NCBI GenBank assembly: GCA_044222245.1
Contig: JBGANQ010000040.1
Span: 1-64,000 of the forward strand
DNA: 64,000 nt
Direction: 5' to 3'
Origin: CALFML01 sp044222245
Lineage (GTDB): Bacteria; Myxococcota_A; Polyangia; Palsa-1104; JAEUJZ01
Numbering within the stretch: position 1 is the first letter of the stretch; each line of letters opens with the position of its first letter. Below are positions 19,503 through 28,434 of this stretch, piece by piece. A program made the translations under genes and the position numbers. Below the pieces are notes generated by a model that did no database searches, was not told where the DNA came from, and saw nothing but the letters and a program-made list of their open reading frames with translations.

Positions 19503-19651
19503 TGTCGCTTACCCCGCGGGTCGGCGAAAGAGGGTAGGGCGCTGCCGAGGACCGCCGCCGGGCAGCGCTGCGTTTTGATGTGATGAGACCTGACCCCGGC
19601 GCGGGGATTCTCCAGCGCGGGACCGCGTGATACTGTAGGGGCGGAGGTCTC
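19503..19651. promoter_or_regulatory. Divergent promoter region of the zinc-ribbon gene pair
   Basis: 149 bp between divergent starts. The right gene has a clear Shine-Dalgarno (ggaggt) ending 4 nt before its ATG. Because both genes encode zinc-ribbon proteins, a shared control region is likely. Promoter boxes are not certain. Confidence 0.45.
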
Positions 19652-21982
19652 ATGTCTTCTCCCATCGAGTGCTCCCAGTGCCACCGGCCGAGCGAGGCGG
19701 GGGCGCGCTTCTGCACCGGCTGCGGCGGCAGCCTGCTGCCCAAGGTCCACTGTCCGGCGTGCGACTATCTGCAGGCCACCGGGGCGCGCTTCTGCATGGG
19801 CTGCGGCGCCGCGATGGCGGGAGCGACCTTCCACGGCCAGGGCGAGCTCGCCGACGGCGCGGTGGTCGAAGGCGTGTGGCAGCGCGGCCCGGAGGAGTTC
19901 ATCCGCCGGCTCGCCCCGGAGGACTGCCGGACCTTCCTTGGCAGCCGCGTGGTGCGCATCCCGCCGGGCACGGTGGGGGTGGTGGTCGTCGGCGGGGTCG
20001 TCGAGCGGCTGCTGCCGGCGGGCGAGCAGACGACGGTCCCGCTGCTAGAGCGAATCGCCAACTTCTTTACCGGCAAGGGCGCTGATACCGCGTTCTATCT
20101 GCTCGATCTGCGCCCGCTTGCGATTCCGTTTGCGGTAAAGACACGGCCGAGCTCCCAGGGGCGGTCGGTGCAGGCGCAGCTCTTGGCGACGTTTCAGGTT
20201 CCGCGCGGCGATCGCGATGCGGTGGGAACCTTTCTGCTGAACGTGCTGGGGGCGCGCGCCGGCTTCACCGCGGGCGATCTTTACAACCTGCTGCGCCCCG
20301 AGGTGACGCGGCTGGCGGCGCTCGTTCTGGAGCGGCTCGCCAACGATGGGGAGCTGGAGTACGCCGCGGCCGAGTCCGAGCTGCGGCGGGTGCTCAGCGA
20401 GCAGCTCGGCCGCCGCTACGGGCTCGTGGTCGATGTCGGCATCGCGCCGCTCACCAGCACCGCCAGCCTGGCGTTTCACCTGGGCCAGAGCGCCGAGCAG
20501 GCGCTGTACACCGCGGACGGCGAGGCGGTTGAGGTTGAGCTCGTGGTGCGGGTGCAGGGGCAGCACGAGGACTTCCAGCCGGCGCGGCTGCAGCCGGCGC
20601 TGTACGCGGCGCTGGCGGCGCGGCTGCGCGCCCTGCCGCGGGCGCGACTCGCCTCGGGCGAGGGCTTCGCGGCGGTCGAGGAGGCGCTGCGCACCGATGC
20701 GGCGCGCGAGCTTATGAGCTTCGGCATGCAGCTTGTCTCGATCAGCGTGATCGACGTGCGCGAAAAGACCGGCGTGTGGCTGCTCGGGGCGCGCGCCGAG
20801 CTCAATCGCGCCCAGGCCGAGCTGGGGGTGCGCCGGCAGTGGCTGGAGCAGAGCGCGAACGAGGTCGACTTGCTCGAGCTGGCGACGCAGCAGACCCTGC
20901 GCCGGCAGCAGGTGGAGCGCGAGGGCCGGCTGCGCGCGCTCGGCAGCGAGCTGGCCGCGGCGCGGCGCGAAACGGGGCTGCGCACCGAAGATGCGTTTGA
21001 AAAAGACAAGGGACTGCTCTTGGATCGCCAGCGGCGGCAGGAGCTTCAGCAGGGCCAGTCGGCGCTCGATGTCAGCGAGGCCCAGCAGAGCGCGCAGCGG
21101 CAGCTGGAGGTAGACGCGGCGGCGCGCGCGGTGGCGCAGGCGCGGCTGCACAACCAGCGCCGCGACGAGCTCGCCGAGCTGCAGCACGGCGCCGACAAGG
21201 GGAGCGCGGCGCAGCAGGCGCGCGCCGCCCAGGCCCGGGCGGAGCTGCAGCTGGAGGCCGAGCAGCGCCAGCAGCGCCTGGCCCTGGACTCCGAGCGGGC
21301 GCGCCGCCTGGCCGAGGACGCCGCCTACGCCACCCGGCAGCGCGATGACGCGGCGTTTGCCGAGCACGCCCGGCGGGCGGCGCTGCAGAAGGAGCTGGAG
21401 GATCACGCCGAGGCGCGGCAGCTCGACAAGCTGCGCGCGATGGCCGAGCTCGATCAGAAGCTTGCCGCCCAGGAGGGCGAGCAGAAGCTCAAGCTGCGCG
21501 AGTCGCTGCGCGGCCTCAGCGAGCGCGAGATGCTGGTCATGCAGGCGACCGAGCTCTCCCAAAGTCCCGGCGGCGCGGCGTGGGCCGAGGCCCTGGCCGC
21601 GGGGGCGGCGCAGCAGGAAAAGGAGCTGCGGCTCGGTGACAAGGAGCGCCACAGCGGCGAGGTCAAGGAGCTATTGCGCGAGCAGTCGGCGGCCATGCAA
21701 GCGGTGATGCAGGCGCAGCTTGCGCGCATGGAGGCGCTGGCCGAGCGGGCGCTGCAGACCACCGCCGAGCGCCAGCGCGACGCCGGCGCCGCGGCGCTGC
21801 ACGAGCGCTCGCTGGACGCCATGGCGCGCGTTGCCGCCGCCCGCGCCGCCCCGGCACCCGTGGTCGCCGCGGTCGCCGCCGCCGGCGAGGCCGCCCAAGC
21901 TGGGCGCTGCAAGACCTGCGCGGCGGCGCTGCGGCCCGATGCACGCTTCTGCGCGGCCTGCGGGAGCGGGCAAGGAGCCTGA
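19652..21982 (+). CDS. Zinc-ribbon / SPFH-like coiled-coil protein
   Basis: 776 residues. Two N-terminal zinc ribbons (C7/C10/C21/C24 and C34/C37/C48/C51) precede a band-7/SPFH-like region (about 85-370): PPGTVGVVVVGGVVERLLPAG is the typical first hairpin and VEVELVVRVQ a repeated strand. A long Gln/Glu/Ala/Arg-rich coiled coil (about 375-700) follows, and a third zinc ribbon closes the protein (CKTCAAALRP, then CAACG). There is no N-terminal membrane anchor, so it may be a cytoplasmic scaffold rather than a flotillin. The shared zinc ribbons and the divergent arrangement suggest a physical link to the pseudokinase. SPFH assignment is from pattern, not a search. Confidence 0.8.
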   Translation: MSSPIECSQCHRPSEAGARFCTGCGGSLLPKVHCPACDYLQATGARFCMGCGAAMAGATFHGQGELADGAVVEGVWQRGPEEFIRRLAPEDCRTFLGSRVVRIPPGTVGVVVVGGVVERLLPAGEQTTVPLLERIANFFTGKGADTAFYLLDLRPLAIPFAVKTRPSSQGRSVQAQLLATFQVPRGDRDAVGTFLLNVLGARAGFTAGDLYNLLRPEVTRLAALVLERLANDGELEYAAAESELRRVLSEQLGRRYGLVVDVGIAPLTSTASLAFHLGQSAEQALYTADGEAVEVELVVRVQGQHEDFQPARLQPALYAALAARLRALPRARLASGEGFAAVEEALRTDAARELMSFGMQLVSISVIDVREKTGVWLLGARAELNRAQAELGVRRQWLEQSANEVDLLELATQQTLRRQQVEREGRLRALGSELAAARRETGLRTEDAFEKDKGLLLDRQRRQELQQGQSALDVSEAQQSAQRQLEVDAAARAVAQARLHNQRRDELAELQHGADKGSAAQQARAAQARAELQLEAEQRQQRLALDSERARRLAEDAAYATRQRDDAAFAEHARRAALQKELEDHAEARQLDKLRAMAELDQKLAAQEGEQKLKLRESLRGLSEREMLVMQATELSQSPGGAAWAEALAAGAAQQEKELRLGDKERHSGEVKELLREQSAAMQAVMQAQLARMEALAERALQTTAERQRDAGAAALHERSLDAMARVAAARAAPAPVVAAVAAAGEAAQAGRCKTCAAALRPDARFCAACGSGQGA

Positions 21983-22123
21983 GCCTGACGGCGTCCCGCA
22001 GGCGCGGCGCCCGGCTTGGCTTTGCAAGCGGGCGCCGCTGCCCGCTGCCTGTACAGTGAGCAGACAGCGCTGGAAGCTTTAGCCGTCCCTCCGCGGTGGC
22101 TGCTGCGCTATCATGAAAGCTTT

Positions 22124-23476
22124 ATGCAGTACGCGCTGATGGTGGCCGGACTTGGCTTTGGCGACGAGGGCAAGGGCAGCGTCGTCGACTGGCTGGTGCG
22201 GCGGCACGGCGCTGAGCTCGTGGTTCGCTATAACGGCGGGCCGCAGGCCGCCCATCACGTGGTGCTGGCCGATGGCCGCAGCCACTGCTTCGCGCAGCTT
22301 GGCGCCGGCGCGCTCGTGCCCGGGGTGCGGACCTTCCTGTCGCGCTACATGCTGATCGATCCGCTCGCCCTCAAGGTCGAGGCCGAGCTGCTGGCGCGGC
22401 ACGGCGCACAGCCGGTATACAGCCGACTCACCATCGATCCGCGCTGCGTCATCGTCACCCCCTTTCACCGCCTGGTCAATCAGCTGCGCGAGCTCGCCCG
22501 CGGGGCGGCGCGGCATGGCAGCTGCGGCCGCGGGGTGGCCGAGGCGCAGCTCGACAGTGAGCGCGGCGGTCTGCCCGTGGTGCGGGTGGGCGAGGTGCGG
22601 CAGCCGGCGCGCCTGCTGTCGACCCTGCGCCTCTTGTGGCGGGTCAAGATCGATCAGGCCGAGCAGCTGATCGCCGAGCTTGGCCCGCAGCACCCGCAGC
22701 TGCCCCAGCTGCAGGCGCTGCTCGGGGAGCTGAGCAAGCCCTACCGGGCGGCGGCTCTGGCCAAGGAGTATGGGGCGCTGCTCAGCCACCGCGGCATCCA
22801 GCTTGACGAGTCGCCGCCGCCAGCGCGCACCGTCGTGTTTGAGGGCGCGCAGGGAGTGCTCCTCGATCGCCACCACGGCCTGTTTCCCTATGTCACGCCG
22901 AGCCGGACGACCTGGGAAAATGCAGTCGCGCTGCTAGACGAGTGGGCCCCGGCGGCGCGGCGGACGCGGGTGGGCGTGCTGCGCGCCTACGCCACCCGCC
23001 ACGGCGCCGGCCCGCTGCCCACCGAAGATCCAGCGCTGACGGCGCGGCTGCCCGAGCGCCACAATCGCGACGATCCCTGGCAGGGCAGCTTCCGGCTCGG
23101 CTGGTTCGACGGCCTGCTCGGCCGCTACGCGCTGCGCACGCTGGGCGGCGTCGATGCGCTGGTCGTCACCTGCCTGGATCGCCTGGCCGGACTCGGACCC
23201 CTGAAGGTCGCTGACTCCTATCATGATCCGCAGCTGCAGGAGCGCCTGCAGGAGCTGCCCGAGGTGGCGCCCGATCACAGAGCGCGGGCGGCGCTCAGCA
23301 CGCGCCTTCAAGAGGTGGCTCCGGAGTATCGCGAGCTGGCGGGCTGGGACGAGCCGGGTCCGGCCTCGCAGTCCTATGTCGCGCAGCTCGGGACTCTGCT
23401 GGCCACTCCGATCGCGGCGCTGTCGCACGGTCCCACCGCCGAGGACAAGCAGGTGCTGCTGCCCGAGGCGCTGTGA
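22124..23476 (+). CDS. Divergent adenylosuccinate synthetase family enzyme
   Basis: 450 residues from the ATG at 22124. PurA landmarks: GTP/catalytic loop GFGDEGKGS (D14), the catalytic His in GGPQAAHHVV (H44, where PurA has NNAGHT), FEGAQGVLLDRHHGLFPYVT, GPLPTE, and RLGWFD near the C-terminus. PurA joins IMP and Asp using GTP. Odd points: the IMP-binding segment normally GTTxRGIGPAY reads GSCGRGVAEAQ, and the region after the catalytic His departs from the norm. Either this genome's PurA is divergent or this is a paralogue with an altered nucleotide substrate. It stands alone on its strand after the SPFH-like gene, with no other purine genes nearby. Confidence 0.8.
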   Translation: MQYALMVAGLGFGDEGKGSVVDWLVRRHGAELVVRYNGGPQAAHHVVLADGRSHCFAQLGAGALVPGVRTFLSRYMLIDPLALKVEAELLARHGAQPVYSRLTIDPRCVIVTPFHRLVNQLRELARGAARHGSCGRGVAEAQLDSERGGLPVVRVGEVRQPARLLSTLRLLWRVKIDQAEQLIAELGPQHPQLPQLQALLGELSKPYRAAALAKEYGALLSHRGIQLDESPPPARTVVFEGAQGVLLDRHHGLFPYVTPSRTTWENAVALLDEWAPAARRTRVGVLRAYATRHGAGPLPTEDPALTARLPERHNRDDPWQGSFRLGWFDGLLGRYALRTLGGVDALVVTCLDRLAGLGPLKVADSYHDPQLQERLQELPEVAPDHRARAALSTRLQEVAPEYRELAGWDEPGPASQSYVAQLGTLLATPIAALSHGPTAEDKQVLLPEAL

Positions 23477-23616
23477 GCCGTACCGCCCACTTGGAACCGG
23501 GACCGTACCCCGGGTAGCGCCGCCGAGCTTCCGCAAGCAGCGCAGCGGCGGGTGCCGGAGGCGGGAAGATGACTGCCCGGCGCCAGCGGGGCTAGCGAAC
23601 CGGCGCTGCGCTGTAC

Positions 23617-24632
23617 CTAGCACAGTCCCGCCAGGGCTCCTGCCGCGCGCAACCCCTGCCACAGCAGGTCGGCGCGCAGCGTCGGTGGCGGTGGCGCCGA
23701 AGGCGGCGTCTGGACCAGCGCGTCGAGCCACGCCGCAAGCGGCGGCCGCGCCAGCGCGCCGTCCAGGTTGAACAGGGCCAGGTCGGTCAGCCCGGCGGCG
23801 CGGACGATGCCCACATCTTCGATCAGCTGGGCGGGGCTAATAAACGTCCGCTCATCACCCAGCGCGCCGGTGCCGACGGCTCCCAGCGAGATGCTGGCGC
23901 GCGCCCCATAGCGCGCCCGGGTGGCGACGGCGAGCTTGTAGAGCAGCGCCAGGGCGTCGGCGCGCCGCAGCACCCCGCGCGAGTATCCCTCGAACAGAGA
24001 CGTGTAGGCCATCGTACTTATGCAGTCGAGCGGCAGCGCATCGATGGGGGTGCGTAGCAGCCGCTGCCAGCCGCGCGCCGCCGCCTCCGGAGGGAGCACG
24101 ATCGGCGGCATCACCGCTGCCAGCAGCTCCAGCCCGCGTGCCCGCGCCTCGCTGGCCAGCGAGGTGAGGGCTGCTGCGCCGTCGGCTGCGCGCTGTGGCG
24201 AGCGCCGCGGCGGCGGCGGTTCTTGAGCCGGCGCAGCCGCTCGATCGGCGGCTCCAGATCAATGGCCAGCGCCTGCGGCAGCAGCGCCTGCGCGGCGAGG
24301 GACTGCAGCAGCTCGCGCACCAGGCGGCAGTACGCCGCGGCGTTGTCGGCGCTCACCCACCGCCCCTGGGCATCGCTCAGCATCGGCCACAGCGCCACCG
24401 CGACCCCGTGCGCCTGGCAGGCGCGCAGCACCGCCGCGAGCTGCGGCACAAGCTCGGGCGTCACCGCCACCGCCAGCTGGAGCTCGCGGCGCGCCAGCTC
24501 GCCGAGCAGAGCCGGCTCTTGCAGGGCCGCGTAGGGGGTGTACTCGCTCCACAGCCGCCGCCGCTGCGGGGCTTTTTGGGCGGCGGACTGCGGGGGCGCT
24601 TCCAGCTGGGGCTTGGTCATGACGCGGCTCAT
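23617..24632 (-). pseudogene. TIM-barrel-like (glycoside-hydrolase-like) gene broken by a frameshift
   Basis: Two consecutive frames together give one protein. The upstream frame (24632 down to 24111) has barrel-like strands (LQLAVAVTPELVPQL, HGVAVALWPML, ALAIDLEPP) and then degenerates into Arg-rich sequence. The downstream frame is open from 24258, and after the same site gives TSLASEARARGLELLAAV, PLDCISTMAYTSLFEGYSR and LTDLALFNLDGAL, the expected later strands. The switch lies in a run of ccg triplets near 24205-24222, where a 1-2 base indel would join the frames. It is a natural pseudogene or an assembly/sequencing error. The acidic residue of AIDLEPP suggests a hydrolase active site. 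It is divergent from the glycosyltransferase gene, with only 15 bp between starts. Confidence 0.6.
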
Positions 24633-24647
24633 GGTACGCTAGGCCGC

Positions 24648-25718
<1,071 letters not shown>

Positions 25719-25733
25719 GCTCCGGCGCGGGCG

Positions 25734-28268
25734 CTACTGGGCCGGCGGCGGCGGCGGCGGCTCGGCGTCCAGGCCGAGGGCGCGCTGGACGACCAGCGCC
25801 CGCTCGGCGACGGTGGCGCGCAGCTCGGCGTAGCCGGGCAGCTCGGCCAGCGGGGCGAGCAGCGGGCAGCCGTCCAGCCACAGGATGTCGATGATCCCCA
25901 GCTCGACGGCGCTGCGCAGGACCGGCAGCGCCTGCGCGAAGTCGTAGCGCAGGCAGTGGTACTCGATGAGGGCCTGCAGCCCGATCGAGCGGGCGCGCGG
26001 GCTGGCCTTGGGATTCTGGTAGTGGGAGGGGAAGGTCTCCTCGATCGGCAGCTCGCTCTGGTTGAGCAACAGCTCCAGCCGCCGGCGCGGGTAGAGGCAC
26101 TCGGGCTGCCGCATCAGCGGGTCCTGCAGCAGCTTCTGCGCCCGCTCCTTGTCGCGCATCCAGCAGGTGAGCCGCGCCTGCGCGCTGGCCAGGATGCGGA
26201 CAAACCCGGGGTCGCAGCCCTCCAGGCGCAGCAGCTGGAACGCCGCTTCGGAGTTGCCGCTCAACATATGGGCGCGCGACAGCGCGATGCGCACCCGCGG
26301 CACGCTCTTGTCCAGGACCAGCGAGTGGCTGAGCTGGTTGAGGGCGGCATCGAGCGGCCCGGTCTCGCTGAGCATAAGGCCAATGAGCTCGTGCGACTCC
26401 GCCAGGTGCGGCGCGCTGGCCAGGGCGCGCGAGACCGCGGCGGCCGCCTCGATGGGCTTGAACTCGTTGAGGCGGATGTTGGCCAGGGCGAGGTACGGCT
26501 CGCCGCTGTCGGGAGCCGCCTTGATCGCCTGCTCGGTGGCGGCGATCGCCCGCTGCGCGCAGTTGTCCCCGGAGTAAAACCACAGCCGCGCCAGCGCCGT
26601 CGCGTAGCCGGTGAGCAGGGTCGGCTCGTTGGGCATGCGGGCGAGCGCTTCCTCAAACAGCCGCACGCACAGCCGCGAGCCCTCGGGGTTCATGCGGTTA
26701 TATTGGTGGCGGGCGCGCAGGTACAGGTCGACGGCCACCGGGTCGTTTAGCAGCTCGCCGTGGCTCTTTTCCACCCGCACCGTGAGCAGGGTGCCCAGGA
26801 CCTGGGCGATCTCGGTCGCCAGGGCCAGGATGTTGCGATCCGGACGCTCGAAGCGGCGCACCGCGAACTGCAGCCGGCTGTCGACATCGATGAGCCGCAC
26901 CACCGCCTGCATGCCCGCGGCGGTAAGCCGCAGCGAGCCGTCCAGCACCACCTTGACCATGAGCTGGCGGCCGATGATCCCCGGCTCGCGCGCGCCCGCC
27001 GGGATGTCGCGCACCACGGCCGAGCTTGTCACCCGCAGCGCCTCGGACTCGCTGAGGCGGTCGATAAGCTCGGTGGTGAGGCCGATTACCAGGTAGTCCT
27101 CGACCGCTTCGCCGGCGCAGCTGAACACCAGCACCGCCACCGGCAGCTTGCGCGACTCCGAGGTCGCCGTGGGGGCCGCCGCGCCGCGCGCCGCCGGCGA
27201 GGCCAGGGTGGCGGCCTTGCCCACCCGGCTGCCTTCGCCGGTGTCAGCGAAGCGGACCGTAGCGCTGATCGCCAGCCCGCTGCGCGAGGCGTCGCGCCGC
27301 TTGAGCAGCTCGACAATGCCCGGTCCCGGCGGCAGCTCGGCGGCCAGGGCCTGCGCCAGCTCTTCAGCGCTCTGGAAGCGCTGCTCGGGCTCGCGCGAAA
27401 GGCAGCGCCCGAGCAGGGCGACCAGGCGCGGCGGCAGCTGCGGCCGCACCGCCTGCGCGTCGGCGGGGGCCTCATAGAGGCGGGCCAGCGAGGTCGCCAC
27501 CCCCGTCTTGCCGCCAAAGGGCAGCTGTCCGGTGAGCAGCTGAAACAGGATGACCCCGAGCGCGTACAGGTCGGCGCGAGTATCGATCCGACCGTAACCA
27601 CGCACCTGCTCTGGGGCCATATACGCCGGGGTGCCGGAGATCGGCGCCGCCACGGTGTGCTCGCACTCCGCTTCGCTGAGAGCGCTGGCGATGCCAAAGT
27701 CGGTGATCGTCACCCGCCCGTCCTTGGCGATAAGGACATTGTCCGGCTTGAGGTCTTTGTGAATGATCCCCGCGGCGTGCAGCGCCGAGAGTCCGGCGCA
27801 GATCTGGCTGCCGATGAGCAGGACCAGGCGAATCGGTAGCAGGTCGCTGACCCGGGTCCCGATCGGACAGAAGCGGGTCAGCGGCTGGCCGTCGATGTAC
27901 TCCATGGTCAGGAACGGATCGCCCAGGTGGCGGCCGATGTCGAAGGTGCGCGCGACATTGGGGTGAGCGACCCGGCGCGCCAGGCGCACTTCCTTGCGGA
28001 AGCGGGCCAGGGCCCCGGGCTGGCTCAGGCGCTCGTGACGCAGGACCTTGACCGCGACGATCTCTTCCAGCTCGCTGTCGCCCGCCCGGTAGACCGAGCC
28101 GTAGGAGCCCGCCCCGACCAGGCTCAGGAGCTCGTAGCGGCCGCCGTAAAGGACTGTAGTCGACTCGGGCAGCTCAAGATCGGCGGAGGCAGGGCCGGCG
28201 GCGTCGAGCTCGGCGGCGGCGGTCCGGTCAAGGTCCCCGGATCGTTCTAGTTGGCGCTCGGCTGACAT
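25734..28268 (-). CDS. Ser/Thr protein kinase with TolB-like and TPR C-terminal regions
   Basis: 844 residues from the ATG at 28268; an in-frame ATG at 28280 is possible but has a poorer ribosome site. Kinase domain about 45-310 is intact: GAGSYGSVY, VAVK (K74), HKDLKPDN, DFG in TITDFGIAS and GTPAYMAPEQ. After it, about residues 370-480 (PVAVLVFSCAGEAVEDYLVIGL and onward) resemble the FlgO/TolB-N-like domain found in cyclase and kinase fusions. The rest is TPR-like helical repeats with no membrane segment. This resembles the Hanks-type kinases common in myxobacteria. Substrates unknown; no partner gene is clear. Confidence 0.9.
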   Translation of the reverse strand: MSAERQLERSGDLDRTAAAELDAAGPASADLELPESTTVLYGGRYELLSLVGAGSYGSVYRAGDSELEEIVAVKVLRHERLSQPGALARFRKEVRLARRVAHPNVARTFDIGRHLGDPFLTMEYIDGQPLTRFCPIGTRVSDLLPIRLVLLIGSQICAGLSALHAAGIIHKDLKPDNVLIAKDGRVTITDFGIASALSEAECEHTVAAPISGTPAYMAPEQVRGYGRIDTRADLYALGVILFQLLTGQLPFGGKTGVATSLARLYEAPADAQAVRPQLPPRLVALLGRCLSREPEQRFQSAEELAQALAAELPPGPGIVELLKRRDASRSGLAISATVRFADTGEGSRVGKAATLASPAARGAAAPTATSESRKLPVAVLVFSCAGEAVEDYLVIGLTTELIDRLSESEALRVTSSAVVRDIPAGAREPGIIGRQLMVKVVLDGSLRLTAAGMQAVVRLIDVDSRLQFAVRRFERPDRNILALATEIAQVLGTLLTVRVEKSHGELLNDPVAVDLYLRARHQYNRMNPEGSRLCVRLFEEALARMPNEPTLLTGYATALARLWFYSGDNCAQRAIAATEQAIKAAPDSGEPYLALANIRLNEFKPIEAAAAVSRALASAPHLAESHELIGLMLSETGPLDAALNQLSHSLVLDKSVPRVRIALSRAHMLSGNSEAAFQLLRLEGCDPGFVRILASAQARLTCWMRDKERAQKLLQDPLMRQPECLYPRRRLELLLNQSELPIEETFPSHYQNPKASPRARSIGLQALIEYHCLRYDFAQALPVLRSAVELGIIDILWLDGCPLLAPLAELPGYAELRATVAERALVVQRALGLDAEPPPPPPAQ

Positions 28269-28390
28269 GAACCACCCCATCCTAGCGCACTTTGCCCGGC
28301 GATAGCGGGGCGGTGGAAAACCGGAGCGCTAACAGCGCAGAAGCGCTGCCGAACCACCACTTAGGAGCCGGCAGGGCAAGGGAGGAAGTC

Positions 28391-28411
28391 GCCGGCCCGG
28401 GGTGGGCCGGC
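28391..28411 (-). terminator. Strong hairpin downstream of the Lys-rich protein gene
   Basis: A perfect 8-bp stem (gccggccc / gggccggc) with a 5-nt loop lies about 24 bp past the stop of the minus-strand gene ending at 28435. There is no T tract after it on the minus strand, so it is a possible terminator or RNA-stabilising hairpin rather than a classic intrinsic terminator. Confidence 0.45.
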
Positions 28412-28434
28412 GGCGCAGGACCCACTTCGTGCCG

